Below are positions 32,811 through 41,397 of a stretch of 64,000 bases of DNA, piece after piece. Position numbers and translations under genes: made by a program. The stretch covers positions 1 to 64,000 of the forward strand of contig CADBZH010000009.1 of the NCBI GenBank assembly GCA_902799045.1, in the 5' to 3' direction. Position 1 is the first letter of the stretch. Each line of letters starts with the position of its first letter. The notes beneath the pieces were generated by a model, which worked only from the letters and a program-made list of their open reading frames with translations, was not told the DNA's origin and searched no databases. The DNA comes from an uncultured Eubacteriales bacterium (GTDB taxonomy: Bacteria > Bacillota > Clostridia > Christensenellales > Aristaeellaceae).

Positions 32811-34862
32811 GTGAATCATTCCTACAACCTGAACGAGGCCCTGAAGGCCCGCGCGGCCGCTCAGCAGGAGCATAAGCGTGAAAACGGCGAAATCAAGCTG
32901 GACGACCTGTCCCGCGTGAAGGTGCTCTCCCCGGGGCGGCAGGTGTTCAAGCGGTTCATCCGCAACCGGCTGGCGGTGTTCGGCTCCGTCATGCTGATTT
33001 TGATGTTCCTGTTCTCGTTCCTCGGCCCGGTGTTCTATCCCTACGGCCAGAAGCAGATCTTCTACAAGTATGAGCCACGCAACGTCGACTACGGCATGGT
33101 GAAGGAGAACACCGCCTACACCGGCTACGATATCGACGGCGGCGCGGGCGTGGAGCGCAGCGTCAACAACAAGATGAACTCGATCATCAAGAAGATGGTC
33201 GCGGGAGACGCCCAGGCGCAGACCGTCATCGGCGAGGAGCGCGGCTATCTGGTCGAGAAGTTGGCCGACGACGTGTACCGGGCCTCCGCCTCTGAGTTTG
33301 CCGAGGTCTGCACCGTCGGCAGCGGCGAGGCCGTCGTCGGCACCTACAGCATGGTGGGCAAGAAGCTGGAGAACGCCAAAAATCCGGCCGAGGGGCTGGA
33401 GGCGGCGATCAAGGCCGCCATCGCCAAGGACGCCAAGGGCGGCACGTTCGAGCTGGACGGCGTCACCTACACCTACACCCGCGGCAAGGCCAAGAGCTAC
33501 GAGATCACCGCGGCCTATGACGGCATCCAGTACGCCGACGAGGCGATGGACGCGGGCTTTGAGGACGCGCTCAACGCCGCGATGCAGGCGGAGAACGGCT
33601 TCGAGTACGACGGCAGCTTCTACGCCATCGTGAAGCAGGGCGACGGTGCGAAGGCCTATCGCCTGTCGAACCTCGCGCCCGCGAAGCTCTACAGCCGCCT
33701 GAGCGTCAGCACCTACGAGGTGGGCCAGAAGATCTCCGCGGAGATGAACCTGGCCGCGCTGCTGGCCACCGCCGGCGACGGGACCTTCGAGGCCGAGGGC
33801 AAGAAGTGGACCATCGCCCGCGAGGACCTCGAGTGGATCGTCCGCGACGAGGCGGGCGAGGAGTTCATGGAGCTCATGCCCTACGCCGTGCGCCGCTACA
33901 ACGGCGACGATACGATGGAGTATGGCCTGAAGAAGGCGCTGATGGAGAAGGCCCTGCAGATGGACCGCGACGGCGAGAAGGTCGGCACGATCACTTACGG
34001 CCTGCCGATGCAGACCGACACCGGCGAATACGTGACGGACGAGGAGGGCAACCTCAGCTACCAGGATACCGAACTCAAGCTGAGCCGCCGCGACACTGGC
34101 GAGTTCGTCGTGAACTGCCAGCAGGTGATCTACGTGATCAACATGTTCGACGCGCCCAGCAAGGAGCACTGGCTGGGCACCGACGGCGACGGCTTCGACG
34201 TGTTCAGCCGCATCATGTACGGCGGCCGCGTGTCGCTGATGGTCGGCTTTGTGGTCGTGTTCCTGGAGACCTTCCTGGGCGTCATCATGGGCGGCCTGTC
34301 CGGCTACTACGGCGGCTGGGTGGATATGCTGATCATGCGCCTGGTGGATATCTTCTACTGCCTGCCCTCGATGCCCATCATGATCATCCTGGGCGCGCTG
34401 ATGGACGCCATGCGCATGGATACCTACATCCGCCTGCTCATCATGATGGCGGCGCTGGGCATCATGGGCTGGGCCGGCGTGGCCCGCCTGGTGCGCGGCC
34501 AGATCCTGACGCTGCGCGAGCAGGAGTTCATGGTCGCCACCGAGGCCACCGGCATCCGGGTGAAGGACCGCATCTTCCACCACCTGGTGCCCAACATCAT
34601 GCCCCAGCTGATCGTGCAGGCCACGATGGGCATGGGCGGCGTCATCCTCACGGAGTCCACGCTGTCGTTCCTGGGCCTGGGCGTCAAGCACCCGCTGGCC
34701 ACCTGGGGCACTATCATCAATTCCGTCTCGTCGGCTTCAGCCATGCAGCACTATGCCTTCATCTGGATCCCGGTCGGCCTGCTGATCTGCGTGACGGTCA
34801 TTGCATTCAACTTTGTCGGCGACGGTCTGCGCGACGCGTATGACCCGAAGGCCAAGCGATAA
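32811..34862 (+). CDS. OppC-family ABC permease with a large extracytoplasmic insertion
   Basis: 683 aa, more than twice the usual ~300. Residues ~40-75 are the normal N-terminus and first span (KRFIRNRLAVFGSVMLILMF). Normally the HxLGTDxxGxD loop follows within ~50-60 residues; here EHWLGTDGDGFDVFSR is at ~452-467. The intervening ~370 residues are hydrophilic, have no membrane span and must lie outside the cell. The remaining spans and EAA loop (EFMVATEATGIRVKDRIFHH, ~570) are ordinary. The insertion has a motif three times: GTFELDGVTYTY (~213), GFEYDGSFYAI (~262) and GTFEAEGKKWTI (~323). It may contact the unusually long binding protein or the ligand. Confidence 0.88.
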   Translation: MNHSYNLNEALKARAAAQQEHKRENGEIKLDDLSRVKVLSPGRQVFKRFIRNRLAVFGSVMLILMFLFSFLGPVFYPYGQKQIFYKYEPRNVDYGMVKENTAYTGYDIDGGAGVERSVNNKMNSIIKKMVAGDAQAQTVIGEERGYLVEKLADDVYRASASEFAEVCTVGSGEAVVGTYSMVGKKLENAKNPAEGLEAAIKAAIAKDAKGGTFELDGVTYTYTRGKAKSYEITAAYDGIQYADEAMDAGFEDALNAAMQAENGFEYDGSFYAIVKQGDGAKAYRLSNLAPAKLYSRLSVSTYEVGQKISAEMNLAALLATAGDGTFEAEGKKWTIAREDLEWIVRDEAGEEFMELMPYAVRRYNGDDTMEYGLKKALMEKALQMDRDGEKVGTITYGLPMQTDTGEYVTDEEGNLSYQDTELKLSRRDTGEFVVNCQQVIYVINMFDAPSKEHWLGTDGDGFDVFSRIMYGGRVSLMVGFVVVFLETFLGVIMGGLSGYYGGWVDMLIMRLVDIFYCLPSMPIMIILGALMDAMRMDTYIRLLIMMAALGIMGWAGVARLVRGQILTLREQEFMVATEATGIRVKDRIFHHLVPNIMPQLIVQATMGMGGVILTESTLSFLGLGVKHPLATWGTIINSVSSASAMQHYAFIWIPVGLLICVTVIAFNFVGDGLRDAYDPKAKR

Positions 34863-34874
34863 GGAGAGGTGAAC

Positions 34875-36059
34875 ATGGCACACGACAAGAAAAACAGTTC
34901 ATACATCTCCGGCAGGGAGTCCCGGCGCATCACGCGCTTCAACCGCCGCGTGACCCGTCGGCTGGAAAAGGAGCGCGCCGACGCCAACAAGGACCAGTCC
35001 CTCTACACCACGAAGATGAAGAACCCAAACAACGTGGTGGAGTTTGACAACGTCTGCACCTATTTCTTCTCCGACGTCGGCGTGGTGAAGGCCGTGGACG
35101 GCGTCAGCTATGAGATCCCCGTGGGCAAGACCGTCGGCGTCGTGGGCGAATCCGGCTGCGGCAAGTCGGTCACGAGCCTTTCGCTGATGCAGCTGCTGCA
35201 GCGGCCCTCCGGCCAGACCGTGGGCGGAGAGATCCGCTTCAACCTGGGCGACGGCACGGCCTACAACATCGTCAACACGCCCAATGCCATCATGGAGAAG
35301 ATCCGCGGCAACCGCATCTCCATGATCTTCCAGGAGCCGATGACGGCCCTGAACCCGGTGTTCCGGATCGGCGACCAGGTGGACGAGGTGACGTTTTTGC
35401 ACCATCCGGAGCTGAGCAAGGAGGAAGTGAAGGCCCGCACCCTGGAGATGCTGGAGCTGGTCGGCATCGCCAACAAGGAGGGCGTTTACAACATGTATCC
35501 CCACGAGCTGTCCGGCGGCATGCGCCAGCGCATCTGCATCGCCATCGCCCTGGCCTGCTCGCCCAGCCTGATCATCGCGGACGAGCCCACCACGGCGCTG
35601 GACGTGACGATCCAGGCTCAGATCCTGGACCTTCTGCAGAACCTGAAGGACAAGCTCAATTCCTCCATCATGCTCATCACGCACGATTTGGGCGTGGTGG
35701 CCGGCATGGCGGACTACGTGGTCGTCATGTACGCCGGCCGCGTGGTGGAGAAGGGCACCACCGAGGATATCTTCCACCATCCCTCCCACCCGTATACCAT
35801 CGGCCTGATGAAGTCGAAGCCGGTGGTGGGCAAGAAGGTGGACGAGCTTTACAATATTCCCGGCAACGTGCCGAACCCCGTGGAGATGCCCAACTACTGC
35901 TATTTCCGCGACCGCTGCGAGATGCAGTGCGAGCGCTGCCACGGCGATTATCCGCCGGAGATTCGCATCAGCGACACGCACATCGTCACCTGCTATCGCT
36001 ATATCGACCAGGGCGAGATCGTGGGCTATCCCAAATCTGTGGACGTGGAGGCGCTTTGA
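34875..36059 (+). CDS. Oligopeptide-type ABC ATPase, OppD/DppD family
   Basis: About 394 aa. The first ~55 residues form a basic extension ([20 protein letters not shown]) not usual in OppD. ATPase motifs: Walker [29 protein letters not shown], Walker [13 protein letters not shown] and [13 protein letters not shown]. The C-terminal oligopeptide-transporter segment has a cysteine cluster ([20 protein letters not shown]), as in relatives with a 4Fe-4S site. ATG at 34875 is preferred, with AAGGAG 8 nt before; a GTG at 34869 is also in frame. Confidence 0.92.
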   Translation: MAHDKKNSSYISGRESRRITRFNRRVTRRLEKERADANKDQSLYTTKMKNPNNVVEFDNVCTYFFSDVGVVKAVDGVSYEIPVGKTVGVVGESGCGKSVTSLSLMQLLQRPSGQTVGGEIRFNLGDGTAYNIVNTPNAIMEKIRGNRISMIFQEPMTALNPVFRIGDQVDEVTFLHHPELSKEEVKARTLEMLELVGIANKEGVYNMYPHELSGGMRQRICIAIALACSPSLIIADEPTTALDVTIQAQILDLLQNLKDKLNSSIMLITHDLGVVAGMADYVVVMYAGRVVEKGTTEDIFHHPSHPYTIGLMKSKPVVGKKVDELYNIPGNVPNPVEMPNYCYFRDRCEMQCERCHGDYPPEIRISDTHIVTCYRYIDQGEIVGYPKSVDVEAL

Positions 36060-36060
36060 C

Positions 36061-37128
36061 ATGCAGGAAATGAACAACAATCCCGTCCGGCAGAGCGATT
36101 ATCTGCTCGAGGTGGAAAACCTGGTGAAGTGGTTTCCCATCAAGTCCAGCTTCTTCAAGCGCACCGTGGGCAACGTGAAGGCCGTGGACGGCGTCAGCTT
36201 CAAGATCCGCCGGGGCGAGACCATGGGCCTCGTGGGCGAGAGCGGCTGCGGCAAGTCCACCTGCGGGCGCACGATCCTGCGCCTCCAGGAGAAGACCGGC
36301 GGCGAGGTGCGCCTGAACGGCCAGGACATCTTCGCCCTGAACAAGGAGCAGCTGCGCAAGCTCCGCCCGAGGATGCAGATCGTCTTCCAGGACCCCTATT
36401 CCAGCCTGTCCCCGCGCCTGCCCATCGGCGAGATCATCGGCGAGGCGGTGCGCGAGCACGGCATCGTGCCCCAGGGCGAGTTTGACGACTACATCACCCG
36501 CGTGATGGAGGTCTGCGGCCTGCCGCCCTACTACAAGGATCGCTATCCGCACGAATTTTCCGGCGGCCAGCGCCAGCGCATCTGCATCGCCCGCGCCCTG
36601 GCCCTCAGCCCGGATTTCATCGTCTGCGACGAGCCGGTCTCGGCGCTGGACGTGTCCATCCAGGCGCAGATCATCAACCTGCTGAAGAAGCTGCAGGCGG
36701 ATTTCGGCCTGACCTACCTGTTCATCAGCCACGACCTGTCCGTGGTGGAGCACATCTCCGACACCGTGGGCGTGATGTACCTGGGCAGCATGGTGGAGTA
36801 CGCGGAGACGGGGAAGATCTTCGCCAACCCGCTGAATCCCTACACCCAGGCGCTGTTCTCGGCCATTCCGATCCCGGACCCGGACGCCCACATCCACCGC
36901 ATCATCCTGCAGGGCAGCATCCCCAGCCCCGCAAACCCGCCCTCGGGCTGCAAGTTCCACACGCGCTGCTCCCACTGCATGGAGGTGTGCAAGCACGCCG
37001 CCCCGAAGTGGCTGGAGGTGGAGGAGGGCCACTGGTGTGCCTGCCATCTCTATGACGACGCCCAGGCGAAGGCCGAGGCCGAGGAAGCCATGGCCCGTGC
37101 CAAGCGCTCCCAGGCGCAGGCGGGCTGA
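36061..37128 (+). CDS. Oligopeptide-type ABC ATPase, OppF/DppF family
   Basis: 355 aa. Walker [49 protein letters not shown], Walker [21 protein letters not shown]-terminal [20 protein letters not shown] is the matching cysteine segment. The start is one base after the preceding stop, so the two ATPases are translationally coupled and work as a heterodimer. Confidence 0.93.
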   Translation: MQEMNNNPVRQSDYLLEVENLVKWFPIKSSFFKRTVGNVKAVDGVSFKIRRGETMGLVGESGCGKSTCGRTILRLQEKTGGEVRLNGQDIFALNKEQLRKLRPRMQIVFQDPYSSLSPRLPIGEIIGEAVREHGIVPQGEFDDYITRVMEVCGLPPYYKDRYPHEFSGGQRQRICIARALALSPDFIVCDEPVSALDVSIQAQIINLLKKLQADFGLTYLFISHDLSVVEHISDTVGVMYLGSMVEYAETGKIFANPLNPYTQALFSAIPIPDPDAHIHRIILQGSIPSPANPPSGCKFHTRCSHCMEVCKHAAPKWLEVEEGHWCACHLYDDAQAKAEAEEAMARAKRSQAQAG

Positions 37129-37130
37129 CG

Positions 37131-37382
37131 ATGGCGCGGCAAAAGCGGCCCCCGCTGCCGGAGGGCGACGATGGCCGGACCATCGTCAACATGGACGTGG
37201 ACGGCATGCCCTGGTATCTGGAAAAGCGCAACCAGGCCCAGCCGGGCAGGGAACCGCTGAGCCCGGAGCAGCTGCGTGCCTACCGATGGGCCGCCGTCAA
37301 GACGGGCCTGCTGGTGGCGCTGGTGTTCGGAGGGGCGTTTGCCCTGTTCATCGCGTTCTGCGATTTCGTATGGTTCAAATAA
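37131..37382 (+). CDS. Small single-span membrane protein
   Basis: 83 aa. A polar, basic first 55 residues (RQKRPPLPEGDDG, MPWYLEKRNQAQPGREPLS) then one hydrophobic segment (about 61-80, LLVALVFGGAFALFIAF). It starts 2 bp after the oppF-type stop, and rpiB follows 21 bp later. No known family. Its position suggests a link to the transporter operon, but no function can be read. Confidence 0.65.
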   Translation: MARQKRPPLPEGDDGRTIVNMDVDGMPWYLEKRNQAQPGREPLSPEQLRAYRWAAVKTGLLVALVFGGAFALFIAFCDFVWFK

Positions 37383-37403
37383 ACCGAAAGGAATGAGCGT
37401 GTT

Positions 37404-37859
37404 ATGAAGATTGCGATCGGCAACGATCACGGCGCGGTGGAATTGAAGAACCACGTGCTGCACTGGCTTGAGGACAACGGCTACGAGGTGTTGAACGTCG
37501 GCACCGATTCGACGGAGAGCACCGATTATCCCATCTATGCCGAGCGCGTCGCGAAGGCCGTGCTGTCCGGAGACTGCGACAAGGGCATCCTGATCTGCGG
37601 CACCGGCATCGGCATCTCCATTTCAGCCAACAAGATCCACGGCGTGCGCTGCGCACTGTGCTCCGAGCCCGTCTCCGCGTCCCTCGCCCGCCGCCACAAC
37701 GACGCCAACATCGTCGCCATGGGCGCGCGCACCATCGGCCCCGTGATGGCCGAGGAGATCGTCAGGACCTTCCTCACCACCGGCTTCGAGGGGGGCCGCC
37801 ACGCCATCCGTGTGGGCAAGATCATGCAGCTGGACAGGGGAGAGCGCCTCGAGGAATGA
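37404..37859 (+). CDS. rpiB: Ribose-5-phosphate isomerase B (RpiB/LacAB family)
   Basis: 151 aa. KIAIGNDHGAVELKNHV at the N-terminus, the Cys-containing GILICGTGIGISISANKIHG (~65-84), and RRHNDANIVAMGARTIG. The HGAVE/GTGIG pattern belongs to RpiB, which interconverts ribose-5-P and ribulose-5-P; some members act on allose-6-P or galactose-6-P. AAAGGAATGAG serves as ribosome site. It ends the + strand run. Confidence 0.88.
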   Translation: MKIAIGNDHGAVELKNHVLHWLEDNGYEVLNVGTDSTESTDYPIYAERVAKAVLSGDCDKGILICGTGIGISISANKIHGVRCALCSEPVSASLARRHNDANIVAMGARTIGPVMAEEIVRTFLTTGFEGGRHAIRVGKIMQLDRGERLEE

Positions 37860-37884
37860 GGCGATCACTGCCGGAAATGCTTTC

Positions 37885-37906
37885 AGGGGCGCCTTTCGGT
37901 GCCCCT
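37885..37906 (+). terminator. Terminator-like hairpin after rpiB
   Basis: AGGGGCGCC (37885-37893) pairs with GGTGCCCCT (37898-37906), 9 bp with one G-U, 4-nt loop TTTC. No clear U-run follows. Confidence 0.5.
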
Positions 37907-37917
37907 TGACGTTTCGT

Positions 37918-38010
37918 ACAGATCCTGCGCTTCGCGGACCTTCGGCTGCGCTGCGCTCAGGATGACAACGAATCGCGGTCCCTGTCATCCTGAGCGAAGC
38001 GAAGGATCCT
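37918..38010. repeat. Family B inverted repeat
   Basis: ACAGATCCTGCGCTTCGCGG...GCTCAGGATGACA and TGTCATCCTGAGCGAAGCGAAGGATCCT as inverted arms. The left arm is longer because of an extra GACCTTCGGCTGCG-type segment. Confidence 0.75.
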
Positions 38011-38104
38011 TGCGTTGCGTTGTCCTGCGGCATTGAAGACTATGTTCTGTCCTGTCCATCCGTGCAACCCTCAGGTTTCCGTGACGAGCCCAAGAACCAA
38101 ACAA

Positions 38105-38184
38105 CAGCAGGGGCGCCGTTGCGGCGCCCGCCCTTGTACGATTTGCATCGTTGTACCCGGCGGGCGGCGCAACGGCGCCCCTAC
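38105..38184. repeat. Family C repeat
   Basis: GCAGGGGCGCCGTTGCGGCG at the left and GGCGCAACGGCGCCCCTAC at the right are inverted copies. The centre has CGATTTGCATCGTTG, also dyad-like. Confidence 0.8.
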
Positions 38185-38236
38185 ACATGCATACCTGTTG
38201 CATAGTGATGCGTTTTTGAGACAACCCCTTGTTTGG

Positions 38237-38806
38237 CTACAGCTTTCCCCGGTAATCCTTCCTCAATATGGCGTACAGCTCCACGTCCACATAGCGGCCC
38301 TTGTTGTACAGCCTCTGGCGGAGGGTGCCCTCGTGCGCCATGCCGCACTTGCGCATCACCGCGCCGCTGGCGGGGTTGGTGGTCTCGTGCTGGGCCTCGA
38401 TGCGGTTCAGGTGCATGCCGCGAAAGCCGTGAGCGATCACCGCCTTCAGCGCCTCGGTCATGATGCCGTTGCCCCAGAAATCGCGGTTCAGGGAGTAGCC
38501 GACCTCGGCGGAGGCGTTGTCCCGCTGGATCCACATGAAGCCGATCGTGCCGATGATTTCGCCCGTGTCCTTCCATTCGATGCCCCAGCTGGCGGGCTCC
38601 TGGTTGCGATAGCGCCGCAGCATGTAGCGCAGGTAGGCGCGGCTGTCGCCGATGGAGCGGTGGGCCTCCCACAGCACGTGGCGGGCCACCTCCGCGTCAC
38701 GGCTGTAGTGGTAGATGTCCTGCGCGTCCCGCATCTGCAGCTTCCGCAGGCGCAGGCGCGGCGTCTCCAGCACGGGCATGTAGGTGTAGCTGTCTGTATA
38801 GATCAT
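38237..38806 (-). CDS. RimJ/RimL-type GNAT acetyltransferase
   Basis: 189 aa. LETPRLRLRKLQMRDAQDIY at residues ~13-32, then GEIIGTIGFMWIQRDNASAE, EVGYSLNRDFWGNGIMTEAL with the acetyl-CoA loop and NRIEAQHETTNPASGAVMRK. This is the Acetyltransf_3 group that acetylates ribosomal proteins' N-termini, antibiotics or amino sugars; acceptor unknown. It ends the minus-strand pair with the Nudix gene (13-bp gap). Confidence 0.85.
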   Translation of the reverse strand: MIYTDSYTYMPVLETPRLRLRKLQMRDAQDIYHYSRDAEVARHVLWEAHRSIGDSRAYLRYMLRRYRNQEPASWGIEWKDTGEIIGTIGFMWIQRDNASAEVGYSLNRDFWGNGIMTEALKAVIAHGFRGMHLNRIEAQHETTNPASGAVMRKCGMAHEGTLRQRLYNKGRYVDVELYAILRKDYRGKL

Positions 38807-38819
38807 CGCTTGCTCCCGA

Positions 38820-39377
38820 TCAGCCGCGCATGGCCTTTTCTGCCAGCAGCACGGCGCAGATGGTCTTGGCGTCGGTGACCTCGCCCCGGGCGATCATGGC
38901 CGTCAGCTCGACGAGCGGCACCTTCACCACGTTCAAAAACTCGTCGTCGTCGGGGTGGCTCTCGCCCGCCTCCAGATCCCGCGCCAGGTACAGCGAGATC
39001 AGCTCGTCGCTGAAGCCGGGGGTGGTGACGATGTCGGTCAGGTGCGTCCAGGATTTCGCCGTCAGGCCCGTCTCCTCCTGCAGCTCCCGCTGGGCGGCCA
39101 GCAGCCGGTCCTCGCCTTTGAAATCCAGCTTTCCGGCGGGCACCTCCAGCAGGATCCGGTCGATGGGCGCGCGGAACTGCTTCACCAGCCAGACGTTGCC
39201 CGCGTCGTCCACGGGCACCACGGCGGACGCGCCCACGTGGCGGGCGACCTCCCGCGCCGCCAGCTTGCCGTTGGGCAGGCGGTTGGTGATGTGGTCGATG
39301 TGCAATATCAGCCCGTCAAACACGTGCTCGCTGGATACGGTGGTCTCAAGGATGCTTGCGTCGTCAAAATGTGCCAT
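38820..39377 (-). CDS. Nudix hydrolase, ADP-ribose pyrophosphatase type
   Basis: 185 aa. The Nudix box is GKLDFKGEDRLLAAQRELQE followed by ETGL, with the REXXEE glutamates near residues 102-106. The preceding RILLEVPAGK and the following TPGFSDELISLYLA match ADP-ribose pyrophosphatases (NudF/YqkG type). It probably cleaves ADP-ribose to AMP and ribose-5-phosphate. Co-transcribed with the acetyltransferase gene. Confidence 0.9.
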   Translation of the reverse strand: MAHFDDASILETTVSSEHVFDGLILHIDHITNRLPNGKLAAREVARHVGASAVVPVDDAGNVWLVKQFRAPIDRILLEVPAGKLDFKGEDRLLAAQRELQEETGLTAKSWTHLTDIVTTPGFSDELISLYLARDLEAGESHPDDDEFLNVVKVPLVELTAMIARGEVTDAKTICAVLLAEKAMRG

Positions 39378-39450
39378 GGATATGTGCCTCCAATTGTCGC
39401 GATACCATGCTTATTCGACGGGCGCCGGAAAATTCCTGCCGCCGCGCGTC

Positions 39451-39479
39451 TTGTTTTTTCGAGCGTTCTATAGTATAAT
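39451..39479 (+). promoter_or_regulatory. Promoter of the small P-loop protein gene
   Basis: -35 TTGTTT (39451-39456), 17-bp spacer, -10 TATAAT (39474-39479). AAGGAG lies ahead of the ATG at 39516. Confidence 0.75.
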
Positions 39480-39515
39480 CAAGATACCACCTGATATGAG
39501 AAGGAGTGGAGAACC

Positions 39516-39941
39516 ATGATCAAAGTCATTCTGGGCGACAAGGGCAGCGGCAAGACCAAGCGTCTGATCGACCTGACGAACGACGCCCTCAAGACGCAGC
39601 ACGGCAATATCATCTTCATCGACGACGACAAGCGCTATATGTACGACCTGCGCCACGAGATCCGCTTCGTGGACGCCAGCGAGTATCCCGCCGCCTACAA
39701 ATGCACGGCCCACGAGTTCCTGGCCTTCGTCTGCGGCATGCTGTCCGCCGATTTCGACCTCTCCCTGATCGCTGTGGACGCCTTCAAAAAGCTGGTCAAG
39801 ACGCCCTTGGACGACATCGAGATGGAGCAGTTCTTTGAAAAGCTGGAGAAGATCTCCAACGCCCACAATTGCAGCTTCGTGCTGTCCATCAGCTCCGCCG
39901 AGGACGAGGTGCCGGAGTACATCCGGAAGTTTACCGCTTGA
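39516..39941 (+). CDS. Small P-loop protein of unknown function
   Basis: 141 aa. Walker A-like GDKGSGKTKRLIDL at residues 8-21, a Walker B-like FDLSLIAVDAFKKL around 82-95, and VLSISSAEDEVP near the C-terminus. This resembles a minimal ATPase related to the uncharacterised proteins sometimes named after twitching motility, but it lacks a helicase or secretion-ATPase body. It overlaps the next small membrane protein gene by 4 bp, so the two are coupled. Confidence 0.72.
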   Translation: MIKVILGDKGSGKTKRLIDLTNDALKTQHGNIIFIDDDKRYMYDLRHEIRFVDASEYPAAYKCTAHEFLAFVCGMLSADFDLSLIAVDAFKKLVKTPLDDIEMEQFFEKLEKISNAHNCSFVLSISSAEDEVPEYIRKFTA

Positions 39942-40261
39942 ACCGGCGCAGAGCCGCGCCGCGCTGGACGCGCTATGCCGTCTGTGGCGTGGCGCTGGTC
40001 GCGGCGATCCTGGCGGTGGTCCTGGCGGCACAGCTGTTTTCCGGCACGCTTCGCCTGCTGAACACCGACGGCGGGCCCACCACCCGCGACCCGCAGTTCG
40101 CCGAGCCCGCCGAAAACGCCACCCGGCCGCCGGAGCTGGATGAAAACGGACGGCCCGTCGCGATGGACGAGGATCCCTCCACGAACTGGGTCTACGAGGC
40201 CGAGACGCCCGTGGACAAGACCGCCGAGGAGCTGTCCCGGGAGGCTGAAGCCGGATCGTGA
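39938..40261 (+). CDS. Single-span membrane protein coupled to the P-loop gene
   Basis: 107 aa from a TTG start at 39938 that overlaps the previous stop (TTGA). Residues ~12-33 are a membrane segment (YAVCGVALVAAILAVVLAAQ), followed by an acidic, Pro-rich tail (RDPQFAEPAENATRPPELDE). Type II topology with the tail outside is likely. No family recognised. The TTG is my choice because upstream codons lie inside the previous gene. Confidence 0.6.
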   Translation: MNRRRAAPRWTRYAVCGVALVAAILAVVLAAQLFSGTLRLLNTDGGPTTRDPQFAEPAENATRPPELDENGRPVAMDEDPSTNWVYEAETPVDKTAEELSREAEAGS

Positions 40262-40269
40262 CGCATTTT

Positions 40270-40308
40270 ATCCCCCGTTTCGCATACGATACCTGTGAAA
40301 CGGGGGAT
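40270..40308 (+). promoter_or_regulatory. 12-bp hairpin burying the ribosome site of the next gene
   Basis: ATCCCCCGTTTC (40270-40281) and GAAACGGGGGAT (40297-40308) are perfect inverted copies around a 15-nt loop. The right arm contains the GGGGGA ribosome site, 4 nt before the ATG at 40313. It starts 9 bp after the preceding stop, so it could serve as terminator, translation gate or both. Confidence 0.7.
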
Positions 40309-40312
40309 TGTT

Positions 40313-41185
40313 ATGCGCAAAAGCGGCAGTGTGCGATCGGCGCTGGCGGCCATCGGCGCGGCGTCAGGGACGGCCTTCGCCTCCGGGCGGGCGATCGTGG
40401 GCTACTTCGCCCAGCTGGGCGGGCTGTCGTGGCTCGCCATCGGCGTGGCCGCGGCGGCCTTCGGCCTGCTGACGGGCCTGTGCGTCCGGTTGGCCGTTCG
40501 GGCGAACGCCGACAGCTTCGCCGCGCTCTGCCGGCGCAGCCTCGGCCGGGGAACGGCTCGCGCCTTGGGGCTGCTGCACGGCCTTCTGATGGCGGTGGCG
40601 GCGCTGACCATGCTGCTGTGGGCCGCCCGGCTGGGCGCGCTGGCGCTGCCCCTGAGGCAGAGCGCCGCGTGGGGGATGGGCCTTTCGCTGTCGCTAGCGG
40701 CCCTTCTGAACAGGCGAAAGGGCTGCTGGACGCCCGCCATGGGCCTGGCGCTGGGGGTCGTCGGCGCGGCGTTCTACAGCGCCCTCGCCCTCGATCCGCG
40801 CCCGCCGCGGCTGAACTTTCGGGGCGAGGTGGTGCTGGCGCTGGACGGAAACCCGGCCGCGGCGCTGGCGCTTTCGCTGAGCCACGCGGCGCTGAGCGCG
40901 TGCCTGGCGGCAAACGCCGCGGCGCGGTTCTCCGCGGGCGCTTCGCCGGGGCGGGTCGGGGTGCTCTGCGGCGGGGGCATGGCGCTGGTGCTGCTGGCGG
41001 GAAACGCGGCGCTTGGGCGGGGCGGAGAGGCGCTCTTCGCCCAGGCGCTGCCCCTGGTGCTGCTGGCGGCGCGCTGGGGGATCGCCGGGTTCTGGCTGTG
41101 CGCGGGCTATGGCTTCTGCTGTGCCACGGCCACCCTCGCCGCCGCGCTGGCGGCGCTTTCGGCATGGCTTCGAAGGGGATGTTAA
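40313..41185 (+). CDS. YkvI-like multi-span membrane protein
   Basis: 290 aa with about eight to nine hydrophobic segments. The N-terminal IGAASGTAFASGRAIVGYFA resembles the conserved start of YkvI-type proteins (LeuT-fold, APC superfamily), whose substrates are unknown. Very high Ala/Leu/Gly content. The ATG at 40313 is preferred over an in-frame GTG at 40295 because the GGGGGA ribosome site lies between them. Confidence 0.65.
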   Translation: MRKSGSVRSALAAIGAASGTAFASGRAIVGYFAQLGGLSWLAIGVAAAAFGLLTGLCVRLAVRANADSFAALCRRSLGRGTARALGLLHGLLMAVAALTMLLWAARLGALALPLRQSAAWGMGLSLSLAALLNRRKGCWTPAMGLALGVVGAAFYSALALDPRPPRLNFRGEVVLALDGNPAAALALSLSHAALSACLAANAAARFSAGASPGRVGVLCGGGMALVLLAGNAALGRGGEALFAQALPLVLLAARWGIAGFWLCAGYGFCCATATLAAALAALSAWLRRGC

Positions 41186-41211
41186 ATGTTGAATATACAC
41201 CGCGAAAACCG

Positions 41212-41240
41212 TTGACGCGCAGGGGAAAATTGGGTATAAT
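41212..41240 (+). promoter_or_regulatory. Promoter of rplM-rpsI
   Basis: -35 TTGACG (41212-41217), 17-bp spacer, -10 TATAAT (41235-41240). Confidence 0.85.
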
Positions 41241-41246
41241 ACAGCT

Positions 41247-41397
41247 TGTGTCAATACGCTCACTAGCCCCGGGCAATGACATGATTGCGAAGGTACTGAC
41301 CACACCTGGCGCAAAGCATTGATCTGTGAAACCGGCGAATCCCCAGCGGTTCGCGGCCGGAGTCGCTCCGGCGATCGAAATTGGAGGGAATTTACAC
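41247..41397 (+). promoter_or_regulatory. ~150-nt untranslated leader of rplM-rpsI
   Basis: From the predicted transcription start to the GTG of rplM. It includes a perfect hairpin GCCGGAG-TCG-CTCCGGC (41356-41372) just before the ribosome site GGAGGG, and further GC-rich complementary segments (CCGGCGAA with TTCGCGGCCGG). Possible autogenous control by L13 or S9; not matched to a known leader by me. Confidence 0.45.

Larger units (their letters stand above)
37860..38236. other. Gap with a terminator-like hairpin and two repeat elements
   Basis: Left to right: a 9-bp stem (37885-37906), a family B inverted repeat (37918-38010), ~95 bp with nothing recognised, a family C repeat (38105-38184) and ~50 bp before the convergent acetyltransferase gene. 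No gene seen. Confidence 0.65.

Noticed and set aside
40258-41322. 354-codon open frame overlapping the YkvI-like gene
   Set aside because: Out-of-frame shadow: Arg/Gly-rich, no hydrophobic pattern, while the chosen frame gives regular membrane spans and a YkvI-like N-terminus.
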